Shown here in pieces: positions 35,262 through 44,650 of a stretch of DNA of 64,000 nt. Every line of letters begins with the position of its first letter. The stretch's first letter is position 1. Where the stretch lies: assembly GCF_002573715.1 (NCBI RefSeq), contig NZ_PDHM01000016.1, positions 351,649-415,648 of the forward strand. Direction: 5' to 3'. Source of the stretch: Paenibacillus sp. EZ-K15. GTDB lineage: Bacteria > Bacillota > Bacilli > Paenibacillales > Paenibacillaceae. The notes under the pieces are model-generated. The model saw only the letters and a list, made by a program, of their open reading frames with translations. It did no database searches and was not told the DNA's origin. A program made the position numbers and the translations under genes.

Positions 35262-36047
35262 TTAATGGGATTGACCCAGATACTGCTCAAGCGTGAGGTT
35301 TTGTCTCGTGATTTCTCCCGCAATATAGACGCCCACGTAACGTACATGCCAGGGCTCATACGAATAGCCGGTTAATTTCTCCTTGCCTTTTCCGTAACGA
35401 ATGATAAATCCGTATTTCGGTGCATTGGCTTTCAGCCATTTGCCTTCTTTGGTATTTCCGAAGCTTTGCTCCAACGCATACCCTACGGAAGCACTGGATA
35501 TATCCATGCTCAGCCCGGTCTGATGCTCGCTTTGTCCAGGACGTGCGCTTGTTTTGTTAGCGACGGCCTCGCCCTTATTACGGGCGTTGCGTTCGAATAT
35601 GGCTTTTTGGGTGGTATAGGACCGGTAGCCCGATACGGCTTTGAGATCGATCCCGTCTTTCTTGGCTGCCGCAAACAATTTTTCCAGCGCTGATGCCGCT
35701 ACTTTTTTCATCTGTTTTTTAGGACTAGGTCCCGAGAAGCTGAACGGAATATGGGGTACAACCAAGTCTTGCGGAACATAACTCGATGGTAGATTTCTAT
35801 GCTTGTTGACAAGTACAACGGTGCTTGATAGATTGGTGACCGTATTTAAACCACGAACCGTTTTTAAAGTTCGGTTAGGAGCGTTGTTTTCCAAAAACTT
35901 CGTAAATGATAAGCTGGAAGAAGCTGCCGCGGCAGCTTCCGCCTTGCCAATGCCGGTGCTGCTTAGAAAACTGGATAAGGCTAGGCTTGTGACAACGGAA
36001 CCGATGATGACCGTGGGAATGATGGATTTGACGATTTTTTTGTGCAT
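35262..36047 (-). CDS. Secreted D-alanyl-D-alanine carboxypeptidase (M15B, VanY/LdcB-like)
   Basis: 261 residues. A signal peptide or signal anchor occupies residues 1-38 (IIPTVIIGSVVTSLALSSFL, then GKAEAAA). The M15 zinc centre is SEHQTGLSMDIS (His and Asp ligands) and EPWHVRYVG (third His), with AVSGYRSYTTQ preceding, as in VanY/DacB enzymes that trim D-Ala or L-/D-residues from peptidoglycan stem peptides outside the membrane. GAGGAGGG lies 8 bases before the ATG. Single gene with its own terminator. Confidence 0.92.
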   Translation of the reverse strand: MHKKIVKSIIPTVIIGSVVTSLALSSFLSSTGIGKAEAAAAASSSLSFTKFLENNAPNRTLKTVRGLNTVTNLSSTVVLVNKHRNLPSSYVPQDLVVPHIPFSFSGPSPKKQMKKVAASALEKLFAAAKKDGIDLKAVSGYRSYTTQKAIFERNARNKGEAVANKTSARPGQSEHQTGLSMDISSASVGYALEQSFGNTKEGKWLKANAPKYGFIIRYGKGKEKLTGYSYEPWHVRYVGVYIAGEITRQNLTLEQYLGQSH

Positions 36048-36223
36048 TTGAAGTCCCTCCTCGTTAGCTATCTCTCAGTATATAAGAGAGTTATATCGGT
36101 AGAATCTCTGACTTGTTTCTGAATTGTAAACAAAATAGAATAGATCGAATCTGATAATAACCCAAAAATAGATTATAGTGATATAAAAATAGGTACAAAT
36201 TTCTACATAAGGAGACTTTTTAG

Positions 36224-36787
36224 ATGGAAATACGCGATTATATCAAACAAGGGTTTGAAACCTATTACGCCAAATATAGTCAAGTTACGGAGGATGGGTT
36301 CTGCAGGTGGATGCGCCCGGACGTTTCCGCAGAGATGAAGGCCGTCGATACCGGTGAGGAGTGGTCCATATGGAAGTTAGTTCCTTCCTTTGTAAGTGAA
36401 GATCATATTAGGGCGATGGAAGAAGAGTATGGATTGACTTTTCCCGAGTGGTATAAAGCATTTATCGCCACGTACCACCATTACTTTGACGTCATACCTG
36501 AACAAGCAGTGGACGAGCCGCTGGATAACGTCAGGAACATGTACAATCCCTTGTTGTGCCGGCTGGGATATCTTCCTTTCACATGGGATTCCGAATACGG
36601 CAAGATCTGGTGCATCGATGTAAATGAAGACGCTGGCGAGGGCCGCGGAGCCATCTATGAGATCGAACATGAAATATTATTTGACCTGGATGAAGAACAA
36701 ACGGATCGGTCTGAGCTTAAAAAGTCATTGGTATTTCTATATCCTGATTTCAAGGCGTATTTTGACCGTACATTCCTTGAAGGATGA
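36224..36787 (+). CDS. SMI1/KNR4 (SUKH) family protein
   Basis: 187 residues. The core VSEDHIRAMEEEYGLTFPEWYKAFIATYHHY matches the SUKH pattern (acidic helix then LP-x-x-Y-x-x-F), followed by YLPFTWDSEYGKIWCID and a C-terminal acidic helix. SUKH proteins often act as immunity proteins against polymorphic toxins, but many are stand-alone, and no toxin gene is nearby. AAGGAG lies 9 bases before the ATG. The phosphotransferase gene starts 36 bases after the stop. Confidence 0.75.
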   Translation: MEIRDYIKQGFETYYAKYSQVTEDGFCRWMRPDVSAEMKAVDTGEEWSIWKLVPSFVSEDHIRAMEEEYGLTFPEWYKAFIATYHHYFDVIPEQAVDEPLDNVRNMYNPLLCRLGYLPFTWDSEYGKIWCIDVNEDAGEGRGAIYEIEHEILFDLDEEQTDRSELKKSLVFLYPDFKAYFDRTFLEG

Positions 36788-36823
36788 TGCGGTTCATTTT
36801 ATAAATAGAAGGAGAAGTTTCAT

Positions 36824-37798
36824 ATGCGAAATGAACAGCTGCAAGAAATTTTGAACGAATACGGCATCCGGGAATCCGAGATTACGTTTATTCGGCATAA
36901 TGAAAATCGAACCTATAAGGTGGAAGACCATCACGGAAGTACATATCTGCTGCGCATTCATCAACCGGTAAAAGACGGCATGGCAGGTCAGCAGCATACC
37001 TATGACGGTTTGCTGGGTGAACTGCAAATGCTGGAGCACTTGTCAGGCTGGGATCATCTGCTTGTCCAAAGGCCGCTGCGGAATCGGGAAGGCAAGCTGA
37101 TTACAATCATCGAACACGAGGGGAAGCGTTGGAATAGCTCCGTGCTTACCTGGCTGGAAGGAAGAGACTTGCATAAGGATGATGTAAGCGACCCGATCAT
37201 GGTCGAGAAGCTAGGGGCTCGTGTTTCAGAGCTGCACCGATTCTATGGTCAGTACATGCCGGAGGGCCTGGATAAGCGTCCGAGTCAGGGGATTGGCTAC
37301 AATCAATATATGATCGAGGTTATAAAGCAAGGGTTAGCGAAAGAGTTGTTCACTTCCTCCGATGTTTCCGTTATTGAAGACACGATATCGTTGGTTAACT
37401 CGCTGCTTGCGGATCGTGTGAACGAAGAAGCCTGGGGGCTTATCCATGGTGATTTAAGCTTGGGGAATATCATCATGACCTCGGATGGAGAACTGTGTTT
37501 TATCGATTTTGGTTTTTTCGGACCAGGGTATAATTACACGGATGTTGCAATGGGTGCCATGATGGTTCCTTCGGAGCTTCGGAATTTATTCCTGAGAGGG
37601 TATTATGGCAATGAACATACGGGACAAGATAAGCTTGTTCTGTTAGAAGGTTTCATGCTGCTGGCCATTATCGGATACTATGTCTTTCAAATGGAGAATG
37701 AATCCGTGCATGCATGGATGCGTGAAAGAATGCCGAAGCTGTGCGCCGATTACTGTAAGCCTTATTTGTCGGGTGAACGCATATTTTATTCCGTATAA
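36824..37798 (+). CDS. APH-family phosphotransferase (aminoglycoside/choline/homoserine kinase-like)
   Basis: 324 residues of the protein-kinase-like APH fold. It has an N-lobe strand pair (YKVEDHHGSTYLLRIHQP), the catalytic loop WGLIHGDLSLGNIIM and the metal-binding LCFIDFGFFGPG. The family phosphorylates small molecules (homoserine, choline, thiamine, antibiotics); nothing visible picks one. GAAGGAGAAG precedes the ATG. The gene is flanked by SUKH and nucleotidyltransferase-fold genes on the same strand. Confidence 0.85.
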   Translation: MRNEQLQEILNEYGIRESEITFIRHNENRTYKVEDHHGSTYLLRIHQPVKDGMAGQQHTYDGLLGELQMLEHLSGWDHLLVQRPLRNREGKLITIIEHEGKRWNSSVLTWLEGRDLHKDDVSDPIMVEKLGARVSELHRFYGQYMPEGLDKRPSQGIGYNQYMIEVIKQGLAKELFTSSDVSVIEDTISLVNSLLADRVNEEAWGLIHGDLSLGNIIMTSDGELCFIDFGFFGPGYNYTDVAMGAMMVPSELRNLFLRGYYGNEHTGQDKLVLLEGFMLLAIIGYYVFQMENESVHAWMRERMPKLCADYCKPYLSGERIFYSV

Positions 37799-37852
37799 TT
37801 CGATGACGGATTTAACGGTATCCGTGAAAGTTAATTATAAGCATTCAATCCC

Positions 37853-37882
37853 TTGGTATGCACGCTGATCGGGTGATACGAT
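37853..37882 (+). promoter_or_regulatory. Possible internal promoter
   Basis: TTGGTA, 18 bases, TACGAT preceded by TGA, giving an extended -10 element. It lies 38 bases before the start of the nucleotidyltransferase-fold gene. Confidence 0.35.
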
Positions 37883-37919
37883 ATGAGATATATAACATAA
37901 GGATTAGAGGTGAAACCAA

Positions 37920-38516
37920 ATGGCGGAAAGCAAACTTCTACTGCAACAAAAAGCTCTTCAGGATGAAGCTTCTGAGGTAGCTGATGAACTTCGACTTTAC
38001 GAGTTGTTAAGTCAAGCAGGCGAACCAGTGCGTGTTGGTAGTTCAGCCCTCGGATTGATGGTATGGAGAGACCTGGATATGACGGTGAAATGCTCTCGGC
38101 TGAATCAACAATTAACTGCACATATCGCATCAGAACTCATGCTACATGCTGGTGTACGTGAGTTGAAGTTCATAAATGACACCGGTGTTTATAATACGGA
38201 TCCCGCTTATCCCGATGGATTATACATAGGCCTGAAGTATAAGTCTCAGCGAGGGAAGGAGTGGGAAATGGACATTTGGTTCGTGGATGAACCGGAGAGA
38301 CAACCCGACTTGAAACATATCGTCACGATGCCTGAACAGCTGACTCAGGAACGCCGGGAAGCTATTTTGCAAATCAAAAATGATTGGGCGAGCCGTGATG
38401 AATATGGCAAGACTGTGCGAAGTTTCGATATTTATACGGCGGTTCTGGAAGAAAACATAAGGACACCGGAGCAGTTTCAGGCCTGGCTGGACCAAAGGTC
38501 CATGAATAAAGAATAA
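37920..38516 (+). CDS. Nucleotidyltransferase-fold protein
   Basis: 198 residues. VGSSALGLMVWRDLDMTV carries the G-S-x(n)-G-x-x-x-x-D-x-D signature of the Pol-beta-like nucleotidyltransferase superfamily, with a possible third carboxylate in WEMDIWFVDEP. The C-terminus is helical. Members of this type include aminoglycoside adenylyltransferases and minimal nucleotidyltransferases; the substrate is not known. AGAGGTGA lies 8 bases before the ATG. It sits between an APH-like kinase and a methyltransferase. Confidence 0.72.
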   Translation: MAESKLLLQQKALQDEASEVADELRLYELLSQAGEPVRVGSSALGLMVWRDLDMTVKCSRLNQQLTAHIASELMLHAGVRELKFINDTGVYNTDPAYPDGLYIGLKYKSQRGKEWEMDIWFVDEPERQPDLKHIVTMPEQLTQERREAILQIKNDWASRDEYGKTVRSFDIYTAVLEENIRTPEQFQAWLDQRSMNKE

Positions 38517-38543
38517 ATCCAATGATTAATAGGAGATTTACAT

Positions 38544-39305
38544 ATGGAGATTATCAAGCATAACCAAGACAACTGGGAGCTTAAAGTAAAACAGCAAAAT
38601 CAGTGGACTGTTCCTGTAAGCAGCGAAGAAATCCAGAATGCCAGGATGGGCGATTGGTCTATTATTGTCACCTCAACCAAGCCTGTGCCCAAAGAATGGT
38701 TTCCTGAACTAAGCGGAAAGAATGTGCTCTGCCTAGCTTCTGGGGGAGGGCAGCAGGGACCCATTTTGGCCGCTGCGGGAGCGAATGTAACCGTGTTGGA
38801 TTTTTCCGAATCTCAATTGGACCAGGATCGCTTTGTTGCTAAGCGGGATGGATTGTCCATTCGGACGGTTCTCGGTTCGATGACGGATTTAAGCATGTTT
38901 GATTCGGAGAGCTTTGATTTGATCGTTCATCCGGTATCTAACCTTTATGTGCCTGATATTCAACCGGTCTGGCAGGAGACATACCGCGTGCTGAAGCCTG
39001 GTGGCGTTATGATTAGCGGCTTTATGAACCCGTTCTTTTATTTATTCGACTGGGAACTGGAAGAGCGTGGTACGCTTCAGGTGAAGCACACCCTTCCATA
39101 TTCGGAACTGGATTATGCGTCGGAAGATGAGATCGTGAGAAGCGGGGTCGCTTTGGAATTCGGACATACGCTGGAGCAGCAAATTCAAGGTCAAATCCAA
39201 TCCGGTTTTTTGATTGCCGGGTTATACGAGGATTCGTTCGGAGGCCAGAAATTGTTGGATCGTTATGCGAACAGTTTCATTGCGACAAGGGCCATAAAGC
39301 TCTAA
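38544..39305 (+). CDS. Class I SAM-dependent methyltransferase
   Basis: 253 residues. Motif I is VLCLASGGGQQGPILAAAG, motif II TVLDFSESQLDQD, then GSMTDLSMFDSESFDLIVHP and RVLKPGGVMISGFMNP, which together define a UbiE/Methyltransf_11-type Rossmann fold. The acceptor is unknown. AGGAG lies 8 bases before the ATG and the gene starts 27 bases after the preceding stop, so the two are probably co-transcribed. Confidence 0.87.
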   Translation: MEIIKHNQDNWELKVKQQNQWTVPVSSEEIQNARMGDWSIIVTSTKPVPKEWFPELSGKNVLCLASGGGQQGPILAAAGANVTVLDFSESQLDQDRFVAKRDGLSIRTVLGSMTDLSMFDSESFDLIVHPVSNLYVPDIQPVWQETYRVLKPGGVMISGFMNPFFYLFDWELEERGTLQVKHTLPYSELDYASEDEIVRSGVALEFGHTLEQQIQGQIQSGFLIAGLYEDSFGGQKLLDRYANSFIATRAIKL

Positions 39306-39334
39306 CATCATGTCTATTGCCAATGAGTTCATTA

Positions 39335-39372
39335 GAAGAGTCATCCTATCGGGTGGCTTTTATTTTTTTATG
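39335..39372 (+). terminator. Terminator after the methyltransferase gene
   Basis: AAGAGTCATCC pairs with GGGTGGCTTTT through several G-U pairs, followed by TATTTTTTT. Confidence 0.6.
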
Positions 39373-39471
39373 TATATGTAAAACATAAGTAAATCCTATT
39401 TTTTTGATATTATCCATATCATTTCTCCTGTGATAGCATGTTCGTATATCTAGTAAGTGGAGAGAGGAATG

Positions 39472-40698
39472 ATGGATATGAGTTCAGCATTTTGGTTAAT
39501 AAATGCCCGGTTAGAGAGCGGTTATGAAGTTCAAGATGGCGTAATTACGGGAACAAAGACGGAGATTCGCCACATATTCATAGAAGATGGAAAAATCGCG
39601 AAGATCGTAGCTTCGAATACAACCCTAACAGACCAATGGCCGCAGCACGACGTGAAGGGCTTATTGCTTCTTCCATCCTTTATCGAGAAGCACTGCCATT
39701 TGGATAAAACGCTGCTTGGTGACCGATGGCGCTCCGTTACGCCGGTTTCCAGTATTTTCGAACGTTTGGCGATCGAGAAAGCGACGCTTCCTTCGCTGGA
39801 TACTTTGACGCAAGACCGTGCCGAGCGGCTGCTTGATATTTACCTGGAGTCCGGCGTGACGCATGTGCGTACGCATGTGGATATCTATCCGGAAGCGGGA
39901 TTAGACAATTTAGAAGCGGTTCAACAAGCATTACGCGCATTTGAAGGAAAGTTATCTTATGAGATCGTTGCTTTTCCACAGCATGGTTTGCTACGCTCCA
40001 AATCAACGGAGTTAGTGAGACAAGCACTTCGCAGCGGTGCAGGTTTGGTCGGCGGAGTTGACCCGGCTACGGTGGATGGCAATATTGAAGCTTCTTTGCA
40101 GGAAATGGTGGGGCTCGCAGTCGAAGCCAATGCGGGCATCGACCTGCATCTGCACGATGCCCATCATCTGGGGATCTTCACCATGAAGCGATTAGCTCAG
40201 TTAACCATTGAAGCGGGACTGCAAGGCAAGGTGGCGATTAGCCATGCCTTCGGATTGGGTGATATTCCGCCGTCCCAAGCGCAAGAGATGGGGGACTTGC
40301 TCGCTGATGCGGGGGTCGCCATTATTACGAGTGTGCCCCTTGGCCGCAACTTTCCGCCGGTTGGTTTGCTGCACGAGCGCGGTGTAGAAGTGGCCGTCGG
40401 ATGCGACAACATTTTTGATGTGTGGTCGCCCTTCGGAAATGGGGATGTGCTGGAGCACGCCGGCCGACTAGCGGAAATATCGAGATGGGTGGATGAACGT
40501 GCTTTAGCGCAAACGTTCCAATATATTACGGGCGGCACTACACCGCTTAATCATGATGGGGAGCAGGTATGGCCGCAGGTCGGAGACGTCGCCAGCATCG
40601 TATTTGTTGAAGCTTCTTGTTCCGCTGAAGCCGTTGCGAGAAGATCCAAACGCATGGCGACGATGTTTCAGGGGAACATCGTTTCCGGTTCGTTTTAG
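39472..40698 (+). CDS. Cytosine-deaminase-like amidohydrolase
   Basis: About 408 residues; ATGs at 39469, 39472 and 39478 all follow the GGAGAGAGGA box, and 39472 has the best spacing. The metal-dependent barrel shows HCHLDKT (HxH), HLHDAHH (His/Asp), SHAFGLGD (His) and the deaminase signature GCDNIFDVWSPFGNGD. This set matches CodA and related cyclic-amidine deaminases rather than dihydroorotases. It probably deaminates a pyrimidine or pterin-like ring in the cytosol. The histidine kinase gene starts 9 bases after its stop. Confidence 0.85.
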   Translation: MDMSSAFWLINARLESGYEVQDGVITGTKTEIRHIFIEDGKIAKIVASNTTLTDQWPQHDVKGLLLLPSFIEKHCHLDKTLLGDRWRSVTPVSSIFERLAIEKATLPSLDTLTQDRAERLLDIYLESGVTHVRTHVDIYPEAGLDNLEAVQQALRAFEGKLSYEIVAFPQHGLLRSKSTELVRQALRSGAGLVGGVDPATVDGNIEASLQEMVGLAVEANAGIDLHLHDAHHLGIFTMKRLAQLTIEAGLQGKVAISHAFGLGDIPPSQAQEMGDLLADAGVAIITSVPLGRNFPPVGLLHERGVEVAVGCDNIFDVWSPFGNGDVLEHAGRLAEISRWVDERALAQTFQYITGGTTPLNHDGEQVWPQVGDVASIVFVEASCSAEAVARRSKRMATMFQGNIVSGSF

Positions 40699-40707
40699 GC
40701 GAATTTT

Positions 40708-42177
40708 ATGTCCATTCGGATTAAATTGCTGCTGTCCTATACCGGTATGCTGGTCATTAGCTTGCTGGTCTTTGTGTTGACTGCGAGTTTGTTCACCATT
40801 GCGGCCACAGGCGATATTCACGGTATTCGGGATTTTTATAAAGTGCACTATCAGATTAACCCGCTCACGGAAGAAGAGGAGTCTATATTCCTCGAATTAA
40901 AATATCTTGCCAAGAACGAACCGGATGAGCTGCAGAACAAAGAGCTGCTATCGGAATATGATTTTAAGCTGAGAACCGTACGAGCCGGTCTGTATGTCCG
41001 GAGGGATAACGACCAGGTGTTTGAGTCCAATACGATGAACCAGCCTGAATTGGAAGCGAATCTGCCTCCATATGACCTGAACAACCATCAGATTCGTAAT
41101 ACCCTTAACATCGGTGAACGGTTTTATGCTTATGCCAAATATGATTTCCGGTATTCGGATGGTGCTAGAGGCAGTGTGTATGTGATTCGAGAGCGAAGTC
41201 CTTTCGGTGAAGTCACGCGCAAGCTTCTACCCATTCTTGTCTTGAGTCTCGTTGGTATCGTTGTGGTTGCAAATGTATTGTTATATCGCTGGATCACACG
41301 TAGCGTGGTCAAACCGCTTGATTTGCTTCGAAAATCGGCGGAACACATCAAGGAGGGAAATCTCCAGTTTTCTCTGGATTTGCATTCCAAGGACGAAATC
41401 GGCCAGTTGAACGAGACGTTTGAGAATATGCGGAAGCGTCTGCATGAATCGATTCAACTCCGGCTTCAGGACGAAGAGAATCGGAAAGAACTGATCTCCA
41501 ACATCTCTCATGATTTGCGCACGCCCATAACGAATATTAAAGGGTATATCGAAGGTATACGTGACGGCGTTGCGGATACGCCGGAGAAAATGGATAAATA
41601 CGTGAACATTATCTATACCAAAACCACCGATCTGGATAAACTTGTGGATGAGTTGTTTCTGTATTCCAAGCTAGATTTAAAGCAGGTTCCGTTCATGTTT
41701 GAGCATGTCGATATCATCGGTTTTATAGACGATTGCATCGATGAGCAGCGCTATGTTTTGCAGGAAAAGGGAATACGGCTGGAGTGGAAGGAACGTATCG
41801 GTCAGTCTGTCGAGGTCGTTGCCGATCTGGAAAAATTAAAGCGAACGGTGCTCAATATCATCGGAAATGCCCAAAAATTCATGGACAAGCAGGACAAAAC
41901 CATATGTGTCTCCACTCAGCTTTCTCCGGAATGGGTAACGGTTGAAATACGGGATAATGGGATGGGCATCGAGCCGGAAGCGATCCCTTATATATTCGAA
42001 AGGTTTTATCGTGCGGAGCCATCCCGCAATTCTTCAACGGGCGGCAGCGGCCTGGGGCTTGCCATTGCCAGCCAGATCATCGAGGGACACGGGGGTACGA
42101 TCTGGGCGGAAAGCGAGCCCGGCGTCGGCACCAGCCTGTACTTTACCCTCAAACGAGCGACGAAGGAGGCATTGTAA
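40708..42177 (+). CDS. Membrane sensor histidine kinase
   Basis: 489 residues: transmembrane helix 1 (about 8-34), extracytoplasmic region of about 140 residues, helix 2 (about 176-197, LLPILVLSLVGIVVVANVLL), HAMP (VVKPLDLLRKSAEHI), phosphoacceptor ISHDLRTPITNI (His268) and an HATPase domain with NIIGNAQKF, DNGMGI and GSGLGLAI. There is no good ribosome binding site before the ATG, so translation is probably coupled to the deaminase gene ending 9 bases upstream. It is paired with the response regulator that follows after 3 bases. Confidence 0.92.
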   Translation: MSIRIKLLLSYTGMLVISLLVFVLTASLFTIAATGDIHGIRDFYKVHYQINPLTEEEESIFLELKYLAKNEPDELQNKELLSEYDFKLRTVRAGLYVRRDNDQVFESNTMNQPELEANLPPYDLNNHQIRNTLNIGERFYAYAKYDFRYSDGARGSVYVIRERSPFGEVTRKLLPILVLSLVGIVVVANVLLYRWITRSVVKPLDLLRKSAEHIKEGNLQFSLDLHSKDEIGQLNETFENMRKRLHESIQLRLQDEENRKELISNISHDLRTPITNIKGYIEGIRDGVADTPEKMDKYVNIIYTKTTDLDKLVDELFLYSKLDLKQVPFMFEHVDIIGFIDDCIDEQRYVLQEKGIRLEWKERIGQSVEVVADLEKLKRTVLNIIGNAQKFMDKQDKTICVSTQLSPEWVTVEIRDNGMGIEPEAIPYIFERFYRAEPSRNSSTGGSGLGLAIASQIIEGHGGTIWAESEPGVGTSLYFTLKRATKEAL

Positions 42178-42180
42178 TCC

Positions 42181-42876
42181 ATGACCACACGCATTCTCAT
42201 CATTGAAGACGAGACAACGATCGCTCAGTTGGAGCGGGATTATTTTGAGTTGAACGGTTTTCTGGTAGATCTATGCCATACAGGCAATGAGGGCCTGAAA
42301 CTTGCCCTTAACGAGGACTACAATCTTATCATTATCGACCTGCAGCTTCCCGGAATGAATGGCTATGAATTATGCAGCCATATCAGGAAAAACAAGGAGG
42401 TACCGATTCTGATCGTTTCTGCTAAAAATGAGGAGATCGATAAAATCCGTGCCTTTAATCTCGGTGCCGACGATTACATTACCAAGCCGTTCAGCCCGAG
42501 CGAATTAGTCGCAAGAGCCAAGGCCCATCTGATGAGATATGTGAGGCTTATGGGCAAGCAAAGCCCAAGTCCTAGCTCAGAAATTCATATTCGCGGCTTG
42601 GTCATCGACAAATCGGCGCGAAGGGTGTTCGTACGAAATCAGGAAGTCACGTTTACGACCCGGGAGTTTAACTTGCTTGAATTTCTGGCAACTCATCCAA
42701 ACCGGGTGTTTAACAAAACGGAACTGTTTGAACGGATTTGGGGCATGGATTCCAGCGGGGATATTGCAACCGTAACCGTCCATGTCCGCAAGCTGCGCGA
42801 AAAGATGGAGCTGGATCCATCCAATCCGCAGTATATTGAAACGGTATGGGGGGCTGGCTATCGCTTTTCGGTCTAA
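42181..42876 (+). CDS. OmpR/PhoB-family response regulator
   Basis: 231 residues with an N-terminal acidic pocket (IEDETT), phospho-acceptor Asp53 in LIIIDLQLPG, a Lys in DDYITKPFSPSEL, and a C-terminal winged helix (TTREFNLLEFL, VTVHVRKLREKME). Its ATG follows the kinase stop almost directly. Downstream lies a terminator, then the SLH-protein gene, which could be a target. Confidence 0.93.
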   Translation: MTTRILIIEDETTIAQLERDYFELNGFLVDLCHTGNEGLKLALNEDYNLIIIDLQLPGMNGYELCSHIRKNKEVPILIVSAKNEEIDKIRAFNLGADDYITKPFSPSELVARAKAHLMRYVRLMGKQSPSPSSEIHIRGLVIDKSARRVFVRNQEVTFTTREFNLLEFLATHPNRVFNKTELFERIWGMDSSGDIATVTVHVRKLREKMELDPSNPQYIETVWGAGYRFSV

Positions 42877-42915
42877 ACAATTTATAATTTGTTAATAAAA
42901 GTTTTCGAAACGCTT

Positions 42916-42938
42916 AATCCCAGCTTTCTTGGGATTTT
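42916..42938 (+). terminator. Terminator of the two-component operon
   Basis: AATCCCA (42916-42922), loop GCTTTCT, TGGGATT (42930-42936), TT. Confidence 0.7.
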
Positions 42939-43008
42939 AGGACTCTCTTCTATCATGGAGATATGACGATCAACGTTCATATTTCAACGATTTAGGGAGG
43001 GTATACAA

Positions 43009-44490
43009 ATGAAAACATGTTCTAATAAACTGGCGGCCATGATGGTGGCGGCTGCCCTGGGAACGGCTTCGCTTCCGTTTCATGTACTGCAGACCGAGGC
43101 TGCGGGAGCCCCGCTCGCTGACCAGGATATAGAGCAAGCCACTCAAGTGCTGTCCCAGCTTCGCGTGATGCAGGGTTACCAGGATGGCACGATGGGGATA
43201 ACCAGTCCCATTACGCGGGCAGAGTTGGCAAAAATGCTTGTGCTTGCGTTTGGACTTGAAGGCAAAGGAGATACAAAGCCAAGTTTCACGGATGTGAATT
43301 CAAACACGTGGTATGAACGGTACGCAGCTGAGTTGGTAGCACAAGATATTATGCAGGCACCGGAGGGACGTTTTGATCCTCGGGGAATCGTTACCCATGC
43401 CGACCTGGTACAAATGGTATCTAAGGCTCTGAAACGAGATGTGAATTCCGTGGATGAATGGGCGAAGCGTTTTTATTCTGAGGAAGGCCATACCACACGT
43501 GGTCAAGCTGCCTACTTAATAAGCATTGCCCATGAGGCAATTCCGTCAGAAAAAGCCAAAATCACAAGTGTCCGCGCACTGAATGCCATCACCTTGATCG
43601 TTACCTTCGATGCTCCTTTGACGGCAGACAATGAGGCGTTTGCAAAAGCCAAAGAAGATTTTAAATTTAACAACGGGCTTGAACTTACTAACATGCCGCG
43701 TTTGAAGACGGGCTCAATTTCCACTTACATCGTCCCAACCTCCGTTCAAAAACCGGGTACATCCTATACGCTTACCTATAAAGGGAAAAGAGCAGGCACA
43801 TTTACAGGTAATAGCACGAAGTTGGACATGACAGAGGCTAGGCAAGTCGCTCAGGATACGTTTGAGTTGGAGGCACTTAAAGAGAATGGTGTCGTTGACT
43901 ATGGTTATGTTATTTCCGCTTATAGCGGAGGCCGCGGAGCCAATGCATTCGTATTGGATGAGAACAACAGCGCCGATGGAAAAGTCTATCAGATCATATC
44001 CTCTGGTCAAGCCAGAGAAGTGACGATTACGCCTGCAGGCGGACAACCTATCGTGGCAAAATACGTACCCTTCACCCAGTCGACGGATGGCAAACAAGAG
44101 CCGAAATTCCGTTTACCTGAAGGCCAGACACTGACGCCGGGCGTTACCTATACCGTTACCTCGGATTGGGCACAGATTGCGAAACCTTCTTTCGTTGCGG
44201 GAAGTTTCGAACCGCTGGATATCATCGGAGCCGAGGCGATCAGTGACAGTTCCGTTGCCATTACATTATCCGCGGACCCTGGTGATGAGCTGTTCTCCGG
44301 TCGAAGCATCGAATTGGTTGATGCAGAAGGCGGCAAGCAGATAGCAACTTATAAATATTCAAGCCGCAAAGGTGCCGTGGGCGTGTTCGATCTTGCGCAG
44401 GAGGCTAAACTGAAACCAGGAACGGCATATACAATCCAACCGGTTGGCGAATGGGCAGGCGAAACAACGGCGGTTCTGACCGTGAAATAA
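43009..44490 (+). CDS. Secreted S-layer-homology (SLH) domain protein
   Basis: 493 residues with a signal peptide (NKLAAMMVAAALGTASLPF, cleavage near TEA/AG). Two SLH motifs follow (about 35-130): MQGYQDGTMGITSPITRAEL with FTDVNSNTWYERYAAELV, and IMQAPEGRFDPRGIVTHADL. Only two clear copies are present instead of the usual three, so anchoring to pyruvylated wall polymer may be weaker or shared. The rest is a chain of immunoglobulin-like units (ITSVRALNAITLIVTFDAPL, IIGAEAISDSSVAITLSADP). AGGGAGGG lies 8 bases before the ATG. Structural or envelope-stress role; not an obvious enzyme. Confidence 0.85.
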   Translation: MKTCSNKLAAMMVAAALGTASLPFHVLQTEAAGAPLADQDIEQATQVLSQLRVMQGYQDGTMGITSPITRAELAKMLVLAFGLEGKGDTKPSFTDVNSNTWYERYAAELVAQDIMQAPEGRFDPRGIVTHADLVQMVSKALKRDVNSVDEWAKRFYSEEGHTTRGQAAYLISIAHEAIPSEKAKITSVRALNAITLIVTFDAPLTADNEAFAKAKEDFKFNNGLELTNMPRLKTGSISTYIVPTSVQKPGTSYTLTYKGKRAGTFTGNSTKLDMTEARQVAQDTFELEALKENGVVDYGYVISAYSGGRGANAFVLDENNSADGKVYQIISSGQAREVTITPAGGQPIVAKYVPFTQSTDGKQEPKFRLPEGQTLTPGVTYTVTSDWAQIAKPSFVAGSFEPLDIIGAEAISDSSVAITLSADPGDELFSGRSIELVDAEGGKQIATYKYSSRKGAVGVFDLAQEAKLKPGTAYTIQPVGEWAGETTAVLTVK

Positions 44491-44514
44491 TATACATTCA
44501 AGAATGGAAAATGA

Positions 44515-44569
44515 ATACACCATATAAAAAGGATGAGCTTAAGGGTTCGTCCTTTTTATTATGGTGTAT
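44515..44569. terminator. Long nested bidirectional terminator
   Basis: ATACACCATA (44515-44524) pairs with TATGGTGTAT (44560-44569), and TAAAAAGGA (44525-44533) with TCCTTTTTA (44550-44558), with one T bulged. About 19 paired bases isolate the SLH gene from the tre operon. Confidence 0.85.
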
Positions 44570-44622
44570 ATTGCGATTTTTGTATCAAAACGTCCACGGA
44601 GTGGGTATTAATTGTTAAACGG

Positions 44623-44650
44623 TTGACAACCTGTATATACATGTTATGAT
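44623..44650 (+). promoter_or_regulatory. Sigma-A promoter of the tre operon
   Basis: TTGACA (44623-44628), 16 bases, TATGAT (44645-44650). The spacer is filled by the first operator. Confidence 0.75.
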
